This document shows positions 43,691 to 50,902 of a stretch of 64,000 nt of DNA, piece by piece. The notes under the pieces are model-generated. The model worked only from the letters and a program-made list of their open reading frames with translations, was not told the DNA's origin and did no database searches. The stretch is from Brachyspira hampsonii. Lineage in GTDB: Bacteria > Spirochaetota > Brachyspiria > Brachyspirales > Brachyspiraceae. The position numbers were made by a program, and so were the translations under genes. Position 1 is the first letter of the stretch, and each line of letters starts with the position of its first letter. The stretch covers positions 496,001 through 560,000 of the forward strand of contig NZ_MDCO01000012.1 of the NCBI RefSeq assembly GCF_001746205.1, in the 5' to 3' direction.

Positions 43691-44142
43691 TGTTTGAGAT
43701 TATTTATGAGCCTTCCTGCATACCTCTTACTATTGAAGATGCGTATAAAAGACAGAATGAATTATTAAAACATACAAGATTTCTGCATACTGCATTCGAG
43801 GGTATAAAAATAGATTTCTCCAATAAAAGCAGTATGCCGTTTATAAGAAAAGGTTCTGTATGTATGTTTTGCTATTCAATATATGAAGCTAAAAAAGATA
43901 TTATATTGAATGATAGTACAAGTAATGAAAGCAGTAAATATATATTATTAAAATTAATTAATAATGGCAAAAACTTAGAACCGCAGGTAGTGGACAGTTT
44001 AGACTGCTATTATAATGAAGAGCTAGGAGGCTTTTATTCAATTAATAGTGAAGGAATAAGCAAATATATTCCATTAGTAATAACAAAAAACGGATATTAT
44101 GAAATAGATTATTTTGATATATATAATAACGAGGTGTACTGA
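43690..44142 (+). CDS. Tail-tip protein, paralogue of the next gene's N-terminus
   Basis: 150 residues: MFEIIYEPSCIPLTIEDAYK, RQNELLKHTRFLHTAFEGIKIDF. The next protein begins with the same pattern (MFRLIKEPEGTPTNLLDSYR, RMLHTAFDGIKLN), and both continue with FEG/CMFC and a D-rich beta domain. It therefore looks like a short form of a duplicated gene. Function unknown; position suggests tail tip or fibre base. One-base overlap with the next ATG. Confidence 0.6.
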   Translation: MFEIIYEPSCIPLTIEDAYKRQNELLKHTRFLHTAFEGIKIDFSNKSSMPFIRKGSVCMFCYSIYEAKKDIILNDSTSNESSKYILLKLINNGKNLEPQVVDSLDCYYNEELGGFYSINSEGISKYIPLVITKNGYYEIDYFDIYNNEVY

Positions 44143-45269
44143 TGTTTAGACTGATAAAAGAACCTGAGGGAACTCCAACTAATTTATTAGATAGCTATAG
44201 ACAGCAGAATATTATTATGCAGAAAATGCGTATGCTTCATACTGCTTTTGACGGTATAAAATTAAATCATTGGAGTGATACAGACAGAGAACTTCCTGAT
44301 ATTTTAGCAGGAAGTATTTGTGAGTTTGAAGGAAGATTATTTGAAACAGACATCATGATTAAATTATATGATAACATAAATAATAAAGATGATTTAAGAT
44401 ATATAAAACTTGTTATTCATAGAGATAATGAAGATAATAATAATGATTATTTAACTGCTGAAATAGCAGTCGGAGATAGCAAAACATTATCAGGCGGATT
44501 TCCTAGCTATGATTATGAAAACAGAGGTTTTTATGTCAAAGATAATAATAATATCATAACAGAAAAATATTTAAGATTATCAATGAAATATGATTCTAAT
44601 CTAGGCGGTTATGTAGAGAAAAAATATTGGAATATTAATGACTTTCAAAGAAAAGGACTAACATTAAAAAGAAGAACAGTGAGCTTTGGCGTTGGTACTC
44701 ATGAGTTTAATTTTCCAAGTGATGTTAATAGTATTACAGTTCATATATGTTCAGGCGGCGGCGGCGGATATTATGGTATATCAAATATGACTGGTACAGA
44801 GCCTACTGCAGGAGGTGACTCTCAAATATTAATAAATGAGAAAGTAATAACCACTTGTTCAGGAGGCGGCATATTATACAAAACTGGAAATGGTAATTTA
44901 GATATAGCAGGAGGAAAAGGAGGAATAGCAAGCGGACAAGGTAAATTAATAAACGGAAACAATGGAATAATTACAAGATGGGATAATATTAATAATAATA
45001 CAGGAGCTATATTTAGAAATAATACTACTTTGGCTAGCGGAGGAAATGGAGGCAATGGTTCTATAAATGGTTATGGTTCAGCAGGCGGAGGCAGCGGAAG
45101 TGCTGCTATAGTAGATGTAACAAGAGGAATGCTTGGGATTTCAAGTAAAATCAAAATAGTGGTAGGAAGCGGAGGAGCAGGAGGTACTAGTACACTTAAT
45201 AATGGAATTGCTGCTAATGGAGAAAAAGGACAAGACGGCTCAGCAGTCATAGAGTATATGCAGAAATAG
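44142..45269 (+). CDS. Tail-tip protein with glycine-rich C-terminal domain
   Basis: 375 residues. The N-terminal ~180 residues match the previous gene. From about residue 195 the sequence is a glycine-rich domain (ITVHICSGGGGGYYGISN, AGGKGGIASGQG, GGNGGNGSINGYGSAGGGSG, and VVGSGGAGGTSTLNNG). Such polyglycine-rich modules occur in phage tail adhesins that bind host surface molecules. The likely role is a receptor-binding tip; inference. The following gene begins 82 bases on, beyond a hairpin-bearing insert. Confidence 0.65.
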   Translation: MFRLIKEPEGTPTNLLDSYRQQNIIMQKMRMLHTAFDGIKLNHWSDTDRELPDILAGSICEFEGRLFETDIMIKLYDNINNKDDLRYIKLVIHRDNEDNNNDYLTAEIAVGDSKTLSGGFPSYDYENRGFYVKDNNNIITEKYLRLSMKYDSNLGGYVEKKYWNINDFQRKGLTLKRRTVSFGVGTHEFNFPSDVNSITVHICSGGGGGYYGISNMTGTEPTAGGDSQILINEKVITTCSGGGILYKTGNGNLDIAGGKGGIASGQGKLINGNNGIITRWDNINNNTGAIFRNNTTLASGGNGGNGSINGYGSAGGGSGSAAIVDVTRGMLGISSKIKIVVGSGGAGGTSTLNNGIAANGEKGQDGSAVIEYMQK

Positions 45270-45284
45270 GTTATATAGGAGTAA

Positions 45285-45348
45285 GTGAGCCGAAGCACAT
45301 CTATAATTTATTATAGATGTAATTATAGCGTAGGCGAACATAGCAATA
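45285..45348. repeat. Palindromic insert between tail genes
   Basis: GTGAGCCGAAGC leads into a 10-bp perfect hairpin (ACATCTATAA, loop TTTA, TTATAGATGT at 45297-45320), then GCGTAGGCGAACATAGC. The AGGAG at 45279-45283 is split from the start codon at 45352 by this element. The hairpin core TATAATTTATTATA also occurs in the insert near 50768. Confidence 0.55.
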
Positions 45349-45351
45349 GTA

Positions 45352-47358
45352 ATGAAGAGTTTTGCTAATATTATAGAACTTGATATTTCTAGTCCTGATA
45401 CTAGATTAATATTTGCACCTTTCGGAGGTGTATGGACTGCAAGTATTAATGAAATATACTCATTATACAGCAGTTCTTATTTTAATAAATTATTTAATAT
45501 TAAAGAAAATGAATTATATAATTTGTTTAGTATAGGCTCTATCAGTGTTGACAATGACAGAGGATATATAGAAGTATTTTCTTTAGAAGCTCTTTATAAA
45601 CAGAATAAATCTTATTATCAATATAAAAAAGATAATATTAATTATATAGCTGTGCATTTTAATAACTTTGAAACTCCTTACAGCAAAAAGAATATTCTTA
45701 TAAATATTAAAAGATTATTCTCTACACGTGAATGGCTTGATAGTAATAATAGTTTAATTACTGAATTAAATAATATGTATATAGAGCCTAGAGTTGAGGA
45801 AATAGATACTGCAGATATCGAAGGCGATTCACTTGCATTTGATACTATTCAAACAAATGAAATGTCTGTTACTTTAAGAAATGATGACGGACTTTTTGAT
45901 GATTTTTCTAATTTATACGGCAATAGATTTTTGGTAAGACAAATATTTGACTATCAAGCGGACAGCCGAATGCCTTCCGATTTTAATAAATCGGAAGGAG
46001 CTTATAATGAGGATGGGAGCGTAGCAACAATAAAAGATTCTAATATTATATTCTCTGGTTTTATTCAAAAGCCTGAATATTCTTTTTTAGAAACTGTAAC
46101 AATAACAGCATCAGATATAAGAGCTTCTTTTTCTACTGAGCTTCCTAAAAATGTTTTTAGTGAAAAAGAATACCCAGATTTAAAGAACTTCCCAGAGAAT
46201 GTGCAAAGTGGAGAAGATACTATTGATACCTGCAGAACTTTAGCAGCTGGACATGGCATTACAGTAAAATTAAAGCCTATAAAATATTATACTCCTGATA
46301 TATTAAATCCTGATTTGATTCCTGAAGTAGTTTTTGAAATATGCGACACTTCAAGGAATGCTATAGAAAGTATTGTTAATAGAAATGATAAACTTGATAA
46401 TAATAAATTAAAGCCTCATATATATTTTATAGAAACACCAGAGAGTGAAAATGAAATAATAGAAAGAAATGGTGCCGAAGGCACGCATTCTGCGACTGTA
46501 ATAAGCGGAGAATTGGAGATATTTATTCCAGAGTTCAAAGATTATCAAGATGGAAACGGAGAACAAAGAGTATGGACTTTAGATAAAGAAAAAGGACAGT
46601 TAATTTTTAGGGGACACAAACAAATACATTCTATAACAGATACTAATGATAATTTATATGAGATATATGCAGAAATAGATATACCGCCTTATAAATCTTT
46701 AACTCTCATTAGAGAGATTTTAGAAGATTATGAAAATATAGCATACATAAAAGAAAATTATAATATAGAAAATTGGCAAATTGAAGAAGAACGTTCAAGA
46801 GAAATAGCTGTTTTGCTTGATAATGATAATAAAAAGACTACACTTGATTTAATAGGAGAACTTTCTTTTTTAGAACAAGGAAGATTAGAAATAGATAATA
46901 ATAAAATAGATTTTATCAGTACAAGATTTCGCAGTAATGAAGCTAAATATAAAATAAAACAGTACTGTATGGGAAGAGTTGATAAAACAGTAGAAAGTGA
47001 TGAGTATTTATCAAGCTTAAGCATTAAATATGATTTATTAAAGTCAACATATAAAAATACTGATTTTGAAGAGGAAGCTAAAAAAAGACATAGGATAAAT
47101 GCACATGAAGAGTTTGAAACTTTATTAAAAAGAAAAGAAGATGCAGTGAGCTTATCTAATGAAATAATGAAAAGCAGATATCTATTAAAAGAGTATTATA
47201 CATTTGAATATTATGAAACTTTAGATTTTCTAAAGTTATTTGATATAGTAGAGATAGAATATAAAAGAGAAGATGGAAGTTATTATATAAAGCATTGTAA
47301 GTGTGAAATACTTAAACTTAATATATTTGACAATATTATAAAATTAAGACAATTATAA
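45352..47358 (+). CDS. Large tail-tip/baseplate protein of unknown family
   Basis: 668 residues. Starts FANIIELDISSPDTRLIFAP; the middle has EEIDTADIEGDSLAFDTIQTNE and FSGFIQKPEYSFLETVTITASD; the C-terminus has YLSSLSIKYDLLKSTYKNTDF, and ends HCKCEILKLNIFDNIIKLRQL. Length, position and the pattern of a baseplate-hub-like protein suggest a tail-associated structural protein; no catalytic motif is visible. No ribosome-binding site directly precedes the ATG; the nearest AGGAG is 68 bases upstream across a hairpin. Residues near AEGTHSATV (46472-46484) and QADSRMPSDFNKSEGAY (45955-45998) are encoded by palindromic GC-rich inserts that keep the frame. Confidence 0.75.
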   Translation: MKSFANIIELDISSPDTRLIFAPFGGVWTASINEIYSLYSSSYFNKLFNIKENELYNLFSIGSISVDNDRGYIEVFSLEALYKQNKSYYQYKKDNINYIAVHFNNFETPYSKKNILINIKRLFSTREWLDSNNSLITELNNMYIEPRVEEIDTADIEGDSLAFDTIQTNEMSVTLRNDDGLFDDFSNLYGNRFLVRQIFDYQADSRMPSDFNKSEGAYNEDGSVATIKDSNIIFSGFIQKPEYSFLETVTITASDIRASFSTELPKNVFSEKEYPDLKNFPENVQSGEDTIDTCRTLAAGHGITVKLKPIKYYTPDILNPDLIPEVVFEICDTSRNAIESIVNRNDKLDNNKLKPHIYFIETPESENEIIERNGAEGTHSATVISGELEIFIPEFKDYQDGNGEQRVWTLDKEKGQLIFRGHKQIHSITDTNDNLYEIYAEIDIPPYKSLTLIREILEDYENIAYIKENYNIENWQIEEERSREIAVLLDNDNKKTTLDLIGELSFLEQGRLEIDNNKIDFISTRFRSNEAKYKIKQYCMGRVDKTVESDEYLSSLSIKYDLLKSTYKNTDFEEEAKKRHRINAHEEFETLLKRKEDAVSLSNEIMKSRYLLKEYYTFEYYETLDFLKLFDIVEIEYKREDGSYYIKHCKCEILKLNIFDNIIKLRQL

Positions 47359-47368
47359 GGGGTAGATT

Positions 47369-47569
47369 ATGATTACGAGTTTAGGAGTTATTACAATAGA
47401 TAATATGGCAATAGAAGATATAGCATACAGCAATAATTACACTGAGTATATTGAGCTGAAAAATGATATAGATTCGGCTAAGAAAAAATTAAAGATTAAA
47501 AATATTTGCAATACTTATGATGCTTTAAAAATAGCAGAGTATATAAATAATTTAGGAGATAAAAAATGA
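47369..47569 (+). CDS. Small phage protein of unknown function
   Basis: 66 residues: MITSLGVITIDNMAIEDIAY, then a helical, lysine-rich part (IDSAKKKLKIKNICN) ending ALKIAEYINNLGDKK. It has a GGGGTAG ribosome-binding region 8 bases before the ATG and overlaps the next start by 4 bases. No family recognised. Confidence 0.55.
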   Translation: MITSLGVITIDNMAIEDIAYSNNYTEYIELKNDIDSAKKKLKIKNICNTYDALKIAEYINNLGDKK

Positions 47570-47955
47570 AAAAAAATACTAATACCTGCAATTTATGTCA
47601 TAAGAGAGATAAATGCAGAGAGTTATGTGATGATATGAAAAAAGCAATAAGAAATAAAAAAAATAACAATGATATTTATTCTGATGCTACATTTAATGTA
47701 TTTGAAACAGATATTTCTAAAGTTATATATACTTTTGGACTTTCAAAAGTAGAAGATAGAGACAGTAAAAGAATAATAATAGCGTTACTTAAAAAAGATC
47801 AAAGAGAAATGCTAGAACTGCTTGCAAAAGGATATACACAAAAAGAAATAGCAGAAAAATTAAAAATGTCTCAAAGTAATGTATCCCAAAAATTAAATAA
47901 TATAAAGAAAGAACTTCAGGATTCAATGATACAGATAATGCCATATATTTTATAA
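47566..47955 (+). CDS. Sigma-factor-like/HTH regulator with N-terminal cysteine cluster
   Basis: 129 residues. The N-terminus has four cysteines (CNLCHKRDKCRELC), possibly a metal site. The C-terminal ~50 residues are a sigma region-4-like helix-turn-helix: KKDQREMLELLAKGYTQKEI, AEKLKMSQSNVSQKLNNIKK. It resembles phage late-transcription activators and ECF-like fragments. It probably controls the genes after it, whose first promoter region carries an inverted repeat at 47978-48023. Target is inference. Confidence 0.65.
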   Translation: MKKNTNTCNLCHKRDKCRELCDDMKKAIRNKKNNNDIYSDATFNVFETDISKVIYTFGLSKVEDRDSKRIIIALLKKDQREMLELLAKGYTQKEIAEKLKMSQSNVSQKLNNIKKELQDSMIQIMPYIL

Positions 47956-47977
47956 TTTTTTCTTTATGCAATGAATT

Positions 47978-48023
47978 ATCCTTATATTTTTTTATATAAG
48001 TGTATGAATATAGATATAAGGAT
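47978..48023. promoter_or_regulatory. Inverted-repeat element upstream of 48029
   Basis: ATCCTTATAT (47978-47987) and ATATAAGGAT (48014-48023) are a perfect 10-bp inverted repeat, 6 bases before the ATG at 48029; its right arm holds the AAGGA ribosome-binding site. The left arm plus T run equals that of the portal element (32734-32748) over about 18 bases. Confidence 0.55.
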
Positions 48024-48028
48024 AAAAC

Positions 48029-48373
48029 ATGGCAAAAGAAAGTATAACAGAATTAAATAAAAAAGAAACTTCATTAATAGAAAAATATATAAAACTAAAA
48101 AATGAAGAGAAAAAAAATAAAGAAAATATTGAGGCTTTAAAAGATGATGTTCTTGAATTATTAAAAGAGCATGAAGGTAAAGTAGTTCATAACGGATATA
48201 ACATATCAATGCATGAAAATACATCATATCAATACAGTGAAGCTATAGTGAATATAGAAACAGAGATTAAAGTATTAAAACAAAGAGAAGTAACACTCCA
48301 AATAGCAAAAGAGAAACAAAAAACTGAATATATAAAAGTATATGAATTACAAAACAAAAATAAAGAGGCTTAA
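48029..48373 (+). CDS. Coiled-coil phage protein of unknown function
   Basis: 114 residues, almost entirely charged helix (SLIEKYIKLKNEEKKNKENI, then VLELLKEHEG) with a short beta-like centre (VVHNGYNISMHENTSY) and a second coiled coil (IETEIKVLKQREVTLQIA). First gene of the lysis-region cluster; the inverted repeat just upstream probably controls it. It ends 4 bases before the endolysin start. No family recognised. Confidence 0.55.
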   Translation: MAKESITELNKKETSLIEKYIKLKNEEKKNKENIEALKDDVLELLKEHEGKVVHNGYNISMHENTSYQYSEAIVNIETEIKVLKQREVTLQIAKEKQKTEYIKVYELQNKNKEA

Positions 48374-48376
48374 TCT

Positions 48377-48979
48377 ATGCTAAATGAAAATACATTAAAT
48401 AAAATCGGTATAAATAAGAAATGGCTTTTACCATTAAATAATGCTTTTCAAAAACATAATATTACAGACATAAAAGAAGCTGCTATGTTCTTGGCACAAA
48501 CAACTCATGAAAGCAATAATTATAAAAGACTTGAAGAGAGCTTCAGATACACTCCGCAAAGGCTTTTTGAAGTTTTCAAAAAAAGAGTTGGAAGTTTGGA
48601 AAATGCTAAAAAGTTATGTATTCAGGGAGCTGAAGCTATAGGCAACTTTGTTTATGTCGGTCGTTTAGGTAATACAGAAGACGAAGGCTATAAATATAGA
48701 GGCAGAGGTATTATTCAGCTTACTGGAAAAAATAATTATAAAAACTATGGTAAAAAAATAAATGCTGACTTAGTTAATAATCCAGACCTTGCCAAAGAGC
48801 CTAATAATGCTATAGAGATTGCATTATTATTTTGGCAGGAGAAAGGCTGCGGTTTACTTGCCCGTCAAGGTGATGTGAAAGGAGTTACTAAACTTATTAA
48901 CGGCGGATACAATGGACTTGAAGACAGAGAAAAAAGATATAAAAATATATTAAAAATACTAGAGGATAAAAATGTCTGA
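48377..48979 (+). CDS. Phage endolysin, GH19-like (chitinase class I / lysozyme fold)
   Basis: 200 residues. GH19-type motifs: AAMFLAQTTHESNNYKRLEE with the presumed catalytic Glu45, RYTPQRLFEVF, YKYRGRGIIQLTGKNNYKNY, and GDVKGVTKLINGGYNGL. Phage GH19 enzymes cleave the glycan strands of peptidoglycan at lysis. There is no signal peptide, so it depends on a holin (candidates at 49803 and 53623). It overlaps the next gene by 8 bases. Confidence 0.9.
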   Translation: MLNENTLNKIGINKKWLLPLNNAFQKHNITDIKEAAMFLAQTTHESNNYKRLEESFRYTPQRLFEVFKKRVGSLENAKKLCIQGAEAIGNFVYVGRLGNTEDEGYKYRGRGIIQLTGKNNYKNYGKKINADLVNNPDLAKEPNNAIEIALLFWQEKGCGLLARQGDVKGVTKLINGGYNGLEDREKRYKNILKILEDKNV

Positions 48980-49802
48980 TGCATTAATGGCTTTATCTAT
49001 AATAGGTATTTGTATAACTATACTCATAATTGGAAAATGGGTTAAGGACCTTATTCTGCATAATAAGCAAGCTAAATTAAAAGCAAATATTAAAGACGGT
49101 ACTATAGAGTTTGGAAATGATAAGGTTAATGCAGAAAAAACTATAGAAAATCAAAATAAGATTGTATCTAATGCATTTGAATCTCCAAAAGAGCTAGCTG
49201 TATTAGAATCTAAAAATAACAGTGAAATATTAGCTTATTATCATGGAGATAATGAAAAAGAAGAAAATAAGTTTAAATATGATGAGAAAATTACATCTCT
49301 TACTGTATATAAAGAGTATAGCAGTATCATAAGTCAAAGTACATTAAAAGTGCAAAGTCAAATCATAAGCTATATAGTACATAATCATATACTTGATAAA
49401 GATAAAGCAGAGCTTAGGGAATATATAAAAGCAAAAAGAATAGAAATTATTAATATATATAATGATGCTTTATCTAAAAGCAGCATTATGAGTATAAATA
49501 AGCTAGGTTTAGAAAATATATGTAATTTTTATTATATGATTATTTTAGATAAAATAGAGGATATTTATAAATCAATTTATAATAATCATCAAGCACAATA
49601 TGATAAACGTAAAGCATTTATGAAAAATCTTAAAAATATTCCCTCTGCTGACAGATTAAAAAGCTATGATGTATTTATTAATAATAATTTTACTGAAACA
49701 ACTATCAAAGACAGTGAGATAGTTTTAGAAAATCTTGAATATTTGCAGAAGTTTCTTTTAGGCATATTTCACGACAATTTAAAATACAACGGAGTTAGAT
49801 AG
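48972..49802 (+). CDS. Membrane-anchored phage protein of unknown function
   Basis: 276 residues. One N-terminal helix (LMALSIIGICITILIIGKWV) then a cytoplasmic or periplasmic helical domain of ~250 residues rich in Lys, Asn and Ile. Overlaps the endolysin gene by 8 bases and ends 1 base before the holin candidate, so it belongs to the lysis cassette. It might be a lysis accessory or a superinfection-exclusion protein; no family match. Confidence 0.55.
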   Translation: MSDALMALSIIGICITILIIGKWVKDLILHNKQAKLKANIKDGTIEFGNDKVNAEKTIENQNKIVSNAFESPKELAVLESKNNSEILAYYHGDNEKEENKFKYDEKITSLTVYKEYSSIISQSTLKVQSQIISYIVHNHILDKDKAELREYIKAKRIEIINIYNDALSKSSIMSINKLGLENICNFYYMIILDKIEDIYKSIYNNHQAQYDKRKAFMKNLKNIPSADRLKSYDVFINNNFTETTIKDSEIVLENLEYLQKFLLGIFHDNLKYNGVR

Positions 49803-50051
49803 ATGAGTTTTATAGAAAAGCATAATGCTAATAAAAAAGTAAGTATCTATACAAGCATAGTTACTTTTATTTTAGGGGTTGTTTGGGTTAGTGTTAATCT
49901 TATCTGGAGAGGTAGAACAGTTGCTAAAGAAGAAGCTATTGCTGTTGTAATAATTTTCCTTGGTCTTAATGCAGTTAGTTTTGGAAGTGATTTAAGAGGC
50001 TTTTTGAAGATATTAAGAAATAACAATACTAATGATGATAAAAAAAAATAA
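49803..50051 (+). CDS. Small two-helix membrane protein, holin candidate
   Basis: 82 residues with two hydrophobic segments (VSIYTSIVTFILGVVWVSVN and AIAVVIIFLGLNAVSFGSD), a basic turn between them (LIWRGRTVAKEE) and a charged C-terminus (NNNTNDDKKK). Size, topology and placement between endolysin and spanins fit a class II holin. It would form pores in the cytoplasmic membrane for the endolysin. Not a named family. Confidence 0.6.
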   Translation: MSFIEKHNANKKVSIYTSIVTFILGVVWVSVNLIWRGRTVAKEEAIAVVIIFLGLNAVSFGSDLRGFLKILRNNNTNDDKKK

Positions 50052-50070
50052 TAATGAAAAGGAGTAAGCA

Positions 50071-50709
50071 GTGATTCCAATAATAACAGGCTTTTTATCT
50101 AAACTAGATAAAAGAATATTTATAGTTCTTGCAATAGTTTTGTTTGTTGCTGTTTTTATAGTATTAATAGCTTTTAAAGACAGTGAAATACATAAAAAAG
50201 AAAAAGAGATTGCACAGTATCAGGAAGATATTAAAGGCTTGGAGCTTAATAATCAAACGCTTCAAAATGAAATATTATTTATTAAAGAAAATGAGAAGTT
50301 TCAAAATAGTTTTAGTAATTCTAGCGTTATGATAGATAATTTATTTAAAACGAAAATCCGACCTGCTGATGATAAATCATCAGCACCGTATAGGGAGGAT
50401 TTGAGTATAGTAACAAAGGAAGAAAATGAAACATTTAATAATATATCTAATAATTTTTATAAGTATTTTTTTTATAATAAACGCTTCAAAAACTCGCCAA
50501 AATTACAGACAGTTCCTGATGAAACTGTCTGGGCTCGTTTTTTCCGCTCTTATATTAACTTCATGCAGTACAAAAATAAAATATGTCAAAGTACCGCTTT
50601 CTACGCCTCCAGAAATATTTATTATAAAAGCTGTTACAAACAGACAAGATTTAATGAGAAGATACCAAGAAAGCATTATAAAGATAGGAGAATGGCAATT
50701 ATGGTATAA
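50071..50709 (+). CDS. Rz-like inner-membrane spanin
   Basis: 212 residues starting at GTG, with AAGGAG 8 bases upstream. One N-terminal helix (IFIVLAIVLFVAVFIVLIAF) then a periplasmic coiled coil (SEIHKKEKEIAQYQEDIKGL). This is the layout of i-spanins, which join inner and outer membranes at the last lysis step. A second gene, read in the +1 frame from 50519, encodes a lipoprotein inside its 3' half, as Rz1 lies inside Rz. The C-terminal ~60 residues (after RFFRSYIN) are unlike the rest and forced by the overlapping frame. A palindromic insert (TGCTGATGAT / ATCATCAGCA, 50364-50385) adds about RPADDKSSAPY without breaking the frame. Confidence 0.65.
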   Translation: MIPIITGFLSKLDKRIFIVLAIVLFVAVFIVLIAFKDSEIHKKEKEIAQYQEDIKGLELNNQTLQNEILFIKENEKFQNSFSNSSVMIDNLFKTKIRPADDKSSAPYREDLSIVTKEENETFNNISNNFYKYFFYNKRFKNSPKLQTVPDETVWARFFRSYINFMQYKNKICQSTAFYASRNIYYKSCYKQTRFNEKIPRKHYKDRRMAIMV

Positions 50710-50749
50710 CATACAGACAGGAAATAATTATTATAGATATAATAAATAA
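50519..50749 (+). CDS. Rz1-like outer-membrane spanin lipoprotein, nested in the Rz-like gene
   Basis: 76 residues from the ATG at 50519: a lipoprotein signal (MKLSGLVFSALILTSC) with Cys16, then STKIKYVKVPLSTPPEIFII with the short proline-containing mature start typical of Rz1. The open frame extends upstream to an ATG at 50426 with another hydrophobic segment (LIIYLIIFISIFFII), so a longer product is possible, but the signal peptide favours 50519. It overlaps the Rz-like gene out of frame. Ends GEWQLWYNIQTGNNYYRYNK; a second copy of that tail lies at 50817-50879. Confidence 0.7.
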   Translation: MKLSGLVFSALILTSCSTKIKYVKVPLSTPPEIFIIKAVTNRQDLMRRYQESIIKIGEWQLWYNIQTGNNYYRYNK

Positions 50750-50754
50750 AATGA

Positions 50755-50803
50755 GAAACCGCCGTGTATATAATTTATTATATACACTCTATAAGGCGGT
50801 TTC
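50755..50803. repeat. Nested palindromic insert after the spanin genes
   Basis: Outer arms GAAACCGCC (50755-50763) and GGCGGTTTC (50795-50803) enclose a perfect 10-bp inner hairpin GTGTATATAA, loop TTTA, TTATATACAC (50764-50787). The inner core TATAATTTATTATA is shared with the insert at 45301-45314. A 19-base left strand can pair almost continuously, with a 7-nt bulge on the right. Confidence 0.7.
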
Positions 50804-50816
50804 GAATATAACAATA

Positions 50817-50879
50817 ATAAAAGAATGGCAGCTTTGGTATAATGTGCAAGTTTCTAGTAATTACTATTTTTATAAATAA
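50817..50879 (+). pseudogene. Duplicated Rz1 C-terminal tail
   Basis: The frame reads IKEWQLWYNVQVSSNYYFYK and stops, clearly a copy of the Rz1 ending GEWQLWYNIQTGNNYYRYNK at 50687-50749. It has no start codon and is separated from the original by the palindromic insert at 50755-50803. Probably a relic of a tandem duplication or of the original gene end displaced by an insertion. Confidence 0.65.
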
Positions 50880-50902
50880 AATCTAAAAGCAGGAGCTTTA
50901 TT

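Noticed and set aside
44822-45298. Minus-strand proline-rich ORFs
   Set aside because: They are the reverse complement of the glycine-rich tail domain, which forces proline codons.
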